A stretch of DNA of 64,000 nt from Rhineura floridana (taxonomy: Eukaryota > Chordata > Lepidosauria > Squamata > Rhineuridae): assembly GCF_030035675.1 (NCBI RefSeq), contig NC_084482.1, forward strand, positions 217,581,943-217,645,942. The letters run 5' to 3'. This document shows, piece by piece, positions 57,811 through 64,000 of the stretch. Within the stretch, counting starts at the first letter, position 1; every line of letters begins with the position of its first letter. Under the pieces are notes generated by a model. The model worked only from the letters and a program-made list of their open reading frames with translations. It was not told the DNA's origin and searched no databases. The position numbers and the translations under genes were made by a program.

Positions 57811-59031
57811 TACAGGATTGGGACTTGCTTCTGAGTAAACATGCACAGGATTGCACTACAACAGAAGATCACAGCAGGATCTTGGTAGACATAAAAGTGT
57901 ACACGCAAGATTTTTCAAATTACAAAAAATAAAAAGTATAATTCATTCAATGAATGAATGAATGAATGAATTATATTTTTATTTTTCAAATAATTTTTGA
58001 ACAGAAGTTTTAAAAAGTGTCCATGCTATAGTGTTATACTTTTCTAATTCAGGAATCAAAGTTTAAATTTTACAGGACTGTGGAAGAGGGCAGCTTATTT
58101 GTCTTATTCATAACCTGTTTTGGAAACCTTTCCAGTATGATATTTTTCTGGGAGTAAAGCTGCAATGCTAATTCCACATACCTGGTAGTTAACCCCATTG
58201 AATTCAGTAGGACTTATGGTTAGGATTGTGCTGAAAATCTGTTTTGTAAATCTTTCTCTCCCCCTCAGATCCCCCCCCTTTAAAAAAAAAAAGCAGCTAG
58301 GCAGGTTCTTACTTAGGTGTCACTGCTTTTACTTGGCAGTAAACTAATACTTTTTTTTAAAAAAAGTTCTGCAATGGCCAACTGGTTTTGACAATAAACT
58401 ATTATATGGGGTATATGCATTTTTACTTCTCCAGCATGTGTGTATATGGAATATTTCCAACAACTCTGAGGTAGAGTTGAGACCAAGGCAGCTCACAACA
58501 AGAAATAAAGCCATTTAAAATCCAATAACTGTAAAAAAAATATAAATCAGTTGCAAAACATTTTAAAGTGGCATGATTCTGAAGTTTTCATTGGGTAAGT
58601 GAAGTTTCTTATCATTGAATTACAGTCCAGTGCATGCTTCCCTGTCTGAGTAAGCCCCATTGAATACATTGGGACTTGCTTCTGAGTAAACATGCATACG
58701 ATTGCACTATAAATATCTTTACAGGTTGTGTAAATAATAAACATTGACAGTCATGCTTATATAAATATTTCTTCATACTATATCTTGATATGTATCTGAT
58801 TTCACACTATGGTTGTAAATTATTATTTACATATGATTATTTCATCTGCATTTTAAGTGTGCCCTTCTTCCTTGGGGTGGTCATGGTCCCCCTCACTTGT
58901 TTTCACCCTGAGGTGCAGATTAGGCTGAGAGATGGTGTGTAGCCCATGGTCACCAAGTAAACGTTATAGCTTATTTCCATTTTAAAATTTAATTGAAATG
59001 ATTTATACATAGGCAAAGTTTATGAAGTAAT
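57811..59031. other. Short palindromic repeats, no gene
   Basis: 57815-57865, 58160-58235 and 58620-58725 share wording such as 'cccattgaat' and 'gggacttgcttctgagtaaa', a short palindromic repeat common in squamate DNA. 57948-57972 is (GAAT)n. No exon seen. Confidence 0.5.
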
Positions 59032-59234
59032 GCAGATCCACAGTGTGCATTTAAAGCACATCCAACTCGCATTTAAAGCACATGACATCCCCTAAAGAAT
59101 CCTGGGAAGTGAAGTTTCCCCCTCACAGTTATAGTTCCTACCACCCTTAAACAACAGTTCCCAGGATTCTGCAGTGGGATTCAGGTGCTTCAAGTGTATG
59201 TTGAATGTGCTTTAAATGCACACTGTGGATCTGC
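59032..59234. mobile_element. Palindromic MITE, about 203 bp
   Basis: Left 'gcagatccacagtgtgcatt' and right 'aatgcacactgtggatctgc' are exact complements. The inner arms (aaagcacatcc / ttgaatgtgcttt, 'aatcctgggaa' / 'ttcccaggatt') also pair. Confidence 0.88.
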
Positions 59235-59299
59235 CCTTGTATGCTGTGCATTCATTAGTGAATTGAAAAGAACAATTTTAAAAGACACATTTTTAAAAA

Positions 59300-59450
59300 G
59301 GGTTGTAGCTCAGTGGTAGGACCCATTCTTTGCATGCAGAGGTTCAAAATTCAATCTCTGGAAGAGACTATTGGCTGGAATCCTGGAGATCCAACGCTAG
59401 TCCATGTCACCAGCACTGAGCTAGATGGTATCAAATGGCCCGACTCGGTA
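59300..59450 (+). mobile_element. tRNA-derived SINE (second family)
   Basis: 'gggttgtagctcagtggtag' is a clear tRNA-like head, then 'tctttgcatgcagaggttca' and the end 'gcccgactcggtac'. Confidence 0.8.
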
Positions 59451-59609
59451 CAAAAGAGGAAAGAGACCCAAGGGCCACAATGACTCCAAAATTTATTTAT
59501 TTATAACATTTATATACTGCTTTATTGGAAAATCCTCAAAGTGGTTTATAGCAGGAATTAAAACTTGGATATGGATGTATTTGCAGAGAATCCCTAGTCA
59601 CTCTTTACC

Positions 59610-59705
59610 AACAACACAATCCAAACCATATCTACTGAGAAGTAAGTCCTATGGAGTTCTATGGGGCTTAGTTCCTTAGTAATTGTGTTTAGAATTGCAG
59701 CTCTT
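59610..59705. repeat. Short palindromic interspersed repeat
   Basis: 'gagaagtaagtcctatggag' mirrored by 'tggggcttagttccttagta', as in the copies near 58620. Confidence 0.6.
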
Positions 59706-59974
59706 TGGGGGCATCCATCTTTACTCCTCCCATCTAATATCTCCACAACACTAGGCTCCTTTCTTCCTACAATGGCCTTCTGGTGACTGCCCTGGCCTGG
59801 CCTGAGGGCACTTGAATCCTTTTTGCCAGAAGTGAATTGGCTAGATTAAATGTTCCCTAGCCAGGCTCCATCTTTTAGCTAAGATTTCTATCTTAATTTC
59901 CAATCAGAGAAATGTTTTTGCATGAATTGTATGCGCCAAGCAACTGTGGTTGATGCTTAATGTATCATGCTTAA

Positions 59975-60112
59975 TGACATCACTTGGACCCGCCCCATGA
60001 TGTCACTTTGACCCACCCTGTGACATCACTTGGACCTGCCCCATGACATCACTTGGACCTGCCCCATGACATCACTTGGACCCACTCCATGGCATCACTT
60101 GGGCCCACCCCC
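59975..60112. repeat. Tandem repeat, six units of 23 bp
   Basis: Unit TGACATCACTTGGACCTGCC followed by CCA; units 3 and 4 are identical, the others differ at a few bases. It is followed by 'gacctggcaaccc', the end of a MITE like that at 62229, so it may be that element's interior. Confidence 0.9.
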
Positions 60113-60169
60113 AAAATCTCAGGGTTTGGGATGCTTCTGACCTGGCAACCCTATAGGGGGGTCTCCTAA

Positions 60170-60290
60170 TAACTATCAGCACCCTTCATAAATGACACTT
60201 CCCAAGATACTTTGAGGGAAGCCATGACTGTTTAAAGAGTAATATGAGTGGAATAAATGTATGCTGCAGATGTGGCCCTAATCTCACCAA
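60170..60290. mobile_element. Half copy of the 42579 MITE
   Basis: 'cttcccaagatactttgagg' and 'gaagccatgactgtttaaag' match the right arm of 42579-42818. Confidence 0.6.
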
Positions 60291-60414
60291 CACTGATAGT
60301 TACACTGACTTAACACTGACCTTTTTGATACTGCTTGTTCTAGTATTATGAATACTAGTATTATTGTAGTATTTTTGATACTGATAATACTAGTATTATT
60401 CTAGCATTTTTATT

Positions 60415-60655
60415 ATTTATTGATTTATTAATTATTTGATTTATATCCCACCCTTCCGCCCAGCAGGTGCCCAGGGTGGCAAACAAAAGCACTAAAAACA
60501 CTTTAAAACATAATCAAAACAGACTTTAAAATACATTAAAACAAAACATCTTTAAAAACATTTTTTACAAAGCCTTGAAGACAACTTGAAAAAGAAAAAA
60601 AAGGTTAAAAACAAAGGTTTAAAAAACATAAAAGCAATTCCAACAGACGCAGACG
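60415..60655 (-). mobile_element. L2-type 3' end, minus strand
   Basis: Reversed tail ('atatcccacccttccgccca') and A-rich untranslated region matching 56288-56520 on the other strand. Confidence 0.72.
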
Positions 60656-60679
60656 GTAGTATTTTTGATACTGCTTTTA

Positions 60680-60835
60680 AGGTGTTGGCCTGGGAGAGCA
60701 GGGTTCGAATCCCCACATAGCCATGAAGCTCACTGGGTGACCTTGGGCCAGTCACTGCCTCTCAGCCTCATGAAAACCCTCTTCATAGGGTCACCATAAG
60801 TCGGAATCGACTTGAAGGCAGTACATTGACATTTT
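60680..60835 (+). mobile_element. tRNA-related SINE with BovB tail
   Basis: Head box B 'ggttcgaatcc', core 'agctcactgggtgaccttgg' and tail 'agggtcaccataagtcggaa' then 'tcgacttgaaggcag'. Confidence 0.85.
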
Positions 60836-62022
60836 ATTCTAGCAAACAGCCACCGTCACCAATTTTGTCTCTTAAAATACCAGAATCACTGCCCAGAGAG
60901 CAGATCATTTGCATTTGGCGATACCCCTTGCAGCCTCTGCAGGATCCTGGTGCTTCTCTTCTCTTGCTGACTTCAAGCTCTGTCCGTACATCCTCATTTT
61001 CTTGTTAGTTTGCAAAAAAAAAAAAAAAAAGATTCTCACACCTAATCCAATCTTGCTGCCAATTTTCTCAGCATGCCATATCTGGCATCTTTGCCTTTCC
61101 TCGTTCTGGCTGGTCTGGATTTTCTTTCATCTCTTTTTACTGCTGAAGTTGTGGCTTCGTAAAGATTTCTTCACCCCTTCGTACTTACAGGAAACACACA
61201 TGCTTATTCATTAGTCAGGGCAGGCAATACTGAGCTTGATCACCCAGTGGCCTGACTCGGTATTAAGGCAATTTATGTTCCTAAATCCATCTGGTTTCCT
61301 CCCCTTGATAAACGTCCAGTCCAATAATCTCCCCATCTGACCACTTCTGATTTGACTGGAGGGTTTGTTTCATAACCAACCATTTTAAGACACAATCATG
61401 TAGTGCAGTGATTTTCAACCTGAGGGCCGTGACCCCCCAGGGGCCCCACAAAGTAATCCAGGGGGGCCACAAACAGTAAAGAAATGAATTATTTATTATT
61501 ATTTTTTTGAAAAAAGTCTTCACTCCCTGGATGCGGTCTGCTCCCCACTGCAGCTGCAGACTACACCTCCCCCTTGCTCCAAATAAGAGGGAAGGAGCAT
61601 CTTTCAGGAGTGCCGAGGGCAGGCATCTGCCTATAAAACATGTGGCAGATGCTGAAGGAGGCAGAGGGCGGAGCTACTAGGAAGAAGAGGGGATTACTAT
61701 GGCCGACTCCCGTCTCCTCGCACTGCCACTTCTGACAATGCCCGTGCTCAGAACGAGAGGGCTTTTCATGAAGCAAAACAAGCAAGGCTGCAAAGAAAGG
61801 CTGCTTTCCCCCTTCCTTCTTGGCAGCCAGGCTGCCTGTCTTTCTTGGCTCCTGTTTCACCACCACCCCCTTTTAAAAATTATTCTTATTTGCGAGGGCG
61901 CCCAGATCTTGCCTTCGGCCCAGACGGAACTAAAGAGAGGAAGCTCAGGACTTGCTCACTCCCCACCTCTGAGGCTAAGTGTGTACGCCAGCACCCCTCT
62001 TTTCTTTCCCCTACCCTCTGCC
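60836..62022. other. No gene seen; MITE scrap at 61400-61480
   Basis: 61210-61265 is a SINE end. 61405-61475 ('ttttcaacctgagggccgtg') is a fragment of a widespread DNA-element repeat. Open frames at 61560-62180 show no domain. Confidence 0.35.
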
Positions 62023-62138
62023 CAGAGCTTGGAAAAGTTACTTTTTAAAACTTCAACTCCCATCAGCCCCAGCCAGCATGGCCACTGGATTGGACTGATG
62101 GGAGCTATAGTTCAAAAAAGTAACTTTTCCAAGCTCTG
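62023..62138. mobile_element. CAGAGCTTGG palindromic MITE, 116 bp
   Basis: Complete, with a perfect 8-bp duplication CCTCTGCC at 62015-62022 and 62139-62146. Confidence 0.94.
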
Positions 62139-62228
62139 CCTCTGCCCCCCATCTCTCCCTCCAAGATGTTGCGGCAGTTGAGGGCTTCCCCCTCCTACAT
62201 GACCAAATGCACGCACACCTGCAGATTA

Positions 62229-62469
62229 GGGTTGCCAGGTACAGGGTAATGGGAAAAACCACAAGGTGGAACTCTCCCTTCCCCCTGCACAACTTTTAAA
62301 GATACAGAAGACCTCTTGGAGGCTGTATCTTTCAAAGTTGTGCAGGGGGAAGGGAGAATTCCACCTTGTGGTTTTTCCCATTACAGTGTTGCAAGAACAC
62401 CTGCACTTGGCTGACTTTCTCTTCTCCTAAAGCTACAGGATCAGTCTCAGGCCCTGAACCTGGCAACCC
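62229..62469. mobile_element. Hairpin MITE with TA target site
   Basis: Terminal GGGTTGCCAGG and CCTGGCAACCC, each beside TA (62227-62228, 62470-62471). A ~55-bp inner hairpin ('gtaatgggaaaaaccacaag' against 'cttgtggtttttcccattac') spans 62247-62386. Tc1/mariner-type by its target site. Confidence 0.82.
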
Positions 62470-62767
62470 TACTTCAGATGCTTGCAGGAAGAGCAGGGGT
62501 GTTTGTGTGTGCGCGCATGCTGATCTGTCTTCTGCTCCACTCTTATTCCTCAATGCAGGCTAACCAAGTCATCAGTGCTGAAGATCATCCCAAGGCCTAA
62601 AAGCACTGACCTCCCCCCTCCTCAATCTATCCACCCTTCTGTATTCTCAGTGTAGCATCCCCACCACGACCACATTGCTGCTTCTTCTATTATTTTTATT
62701 TTATTACCATCATCATTAAAAAGCTCAGCAGGTTGGCTGAGGCCCACATACTGCAGCTGAAATGTAT

Positions 62768-62860
62768 TCGTTTATTTAATTATTATTGCATTTATATCCC
62801 ACCTTTCCTCCAAGTTGCTCAAGGTGGTGCACATGGTTGCCCCCCTTTCCATCTTGCCAG
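62768..62860 (-). mobile_element. SINE 3' tail fragment
   Basis: 'tatcccacctttcctccaag' and 'ttgctcaaggtggtgcacat', as at 3488 and 20098. Confidence 0.65.
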
Positions 62861-64000
62861 TCTTCCTTTGACCTCGGTGGGGTACGTAGCAATTTCAGAC
62901 AGCTTTGTTTCAAATCCCTAAATGTTTGTTATAGCTGGAAATCTCAAAAGTAATTTCTCCCTTTTTAATCTCTTTTTTTTTTAAAGGGCTTTTCGTTTTC
63001 CAAATCTGTCAGAGAAAAAACCCAAGGTATATGACAGTTGTTGCTGTTATTTGATTGATCCTGTGCCCTTCACCCCAAGACGCCAGGCTAGGACACAACA
63101 ATTTAGAATGCGCCATTAGAAGCAATTCAAAACAAATTGCAATCAGAATAGGGTGGGGCCTAAAAATATACATTTCAAGTGCCAAAGGCCATGGTACAGA
63201 GGTGCATCTTCAGCATACAATGAAAACTGTATAGCGAATCTGCCAGAGGCACCTCTGTGGGGAGGGAGTTTCACAACTTAGGTGCTCCCGCAGAGAATAT
63301 TTGCAGGGTGTTCCTTTAGAGATCTAGTAAAGGCCAGTGCATATCAGTTCCACATTCTAGCCAATGTGCTTAACACTCATTGGAGTTCGAATTTGCTCAG
63401 CAGCAAGCAACACGGTGGATCAGGAAATAAAGCCCAACTGGTAAAACCCGTAGACTCAAGTTTGTGACTGGAACAAATAACTTCATTTATGGTATTGTGA
63501 AAGCTTATGGAATTTTGTAAGGAATACGTTTCATAACATCTTTGACAATGAAGCAACTTACATATGGTGACACTTAAAGCAACCTTAATGAAATTTGATA
63601 AAATTTCCATAAGCAATTTATTATACAGCCAGAAGAGTGGCTGATTGCTATAGGGAGCATGGATTTTTCACAGTCCGCAATGTTAAATTGAAAATACCCC
63701 CCATGCCATTCTGAGGCTTCCCATAAGCTCATTTCAAAACAAAACCAGACAAAACTTTTAGTCTTGAACTCAGAAACGCTTGCTTAACAACCCTCTAAAT
63801 TTTCGTGGTGATACACAAAACAGTCAGGGAGAATGGAGAGTTCAAAGTGTAAAAAGAGAAAGAGAAAAACCAGACCTCTTTTGGACTTTTTTCTGTCAGT
63901 CTTCACATAATCTGTTGAAATTAATTAAAAATCAACCATGTTCACAGAGTACCTGTAATCCTGCTACTGACCTTGCCCCATACTCTGACCTTCATCTTCT
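62861..64000. other. No gene seen; diverged repeat 63110-63330
   Basis: 63180-63320 has the wording 'gaggtgcatcttcagcatac' and 'ggagggagtttcacaactta', an interspersed repeat similar in type to 3000-3340. Nothing else is recognised to the window end. Confidence 0.35.

Noticed and set aside
59300-59330. tRNA gene
   Set aside because: Only the tRNA-like promoter head of a SINE; no full cloverleaf can be drawn. The same applies to the other SINE heads.
59975-60112. CRISPR-like array
   Set aside because: The 23-bp units are contiguous with no spacers; it is a plain tandem repeat in a vertebrate genome.

Overview
The window looks like nuclear DNA of a squamate reptile, most likely a lizard. The evidence is a cluster of vomeronasal type-2 receptor (V2R) exons embedded in a typical squamate repeat mix: BovB/RTE, CR1 and L2 LINEs, SINEs with BovB-like tails, a 5S-rRNA-derived SINE, hAT, Tc1/mariner and Harbinger-like DNA elements, and long (GT)n and (GATA)n arrays. 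Nothing prokaryotic is present and I see no CRISPR array. I found no recognisable retroviral or capsid-bearing gene.

Layout. 1-6.7 kb is a repeat field: a CR1 LINE with endonuclease and reverse transcriptase, SINEs, a minus-strand LINE of unresolved clade, and a BovB scrap. 6.7-7.1 kb is a GC-rich CpG island. On its minus strand it holds one 73-nt phase-1 signal-peptide exon with a consensus splice donor and an upstream CCAAT/Y-box, which resembles the leader exon of an MHC class I-type gene; no following exon is in the window. 7.2-15 kb is repeats plus a detached copy of a V2R upstream block (9.8-10.4 kb). 15.0 kb holds the last ~110 bp of a V2R transmembrane exon. 15.4-39.1 kb is V2R gene A on the minus strand, with all six coding exons, correct exon phases and splice sites, but a stop in exon 1 and a 1-nt frameshift in exon 3. 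Its 12-kb intron 3 carries a nearly complete 4.96-kb hAT transposon (20.2-25.2 kb) and a BovB split by an L2. 45.1-52.2 kb is V2R gene B on the minus strand: exons 6, 5, part of 2, and 1 remain. Exons 3 and 4 and most of exon 2 are gone, and an L2 LINE abuts the broken exon 2. Upstream flanks of A and B are homologous and share a conserved block with the copy at 9.8 kb. 56.7-64 kb is repeats, MITEs and unremarkable sequence.

How it fits together. The V2R exons belong to a tandem array that duplicated with its flanks and is decaying. Exon-6 (7TM) reading frames stay open in A and B, while ligand-domain exons carry the lesions. The hAT transposase keeps its BED finger, D...D...E residues and dimerisation domain across four exons with one frameshift. 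Short palindromic MITEs with the same 12-bp terminal repeat and 8-bp target duplications lie at five places, one of them inside the hAT itself. Assignments rest on reading motifs by eye; no database search was run.
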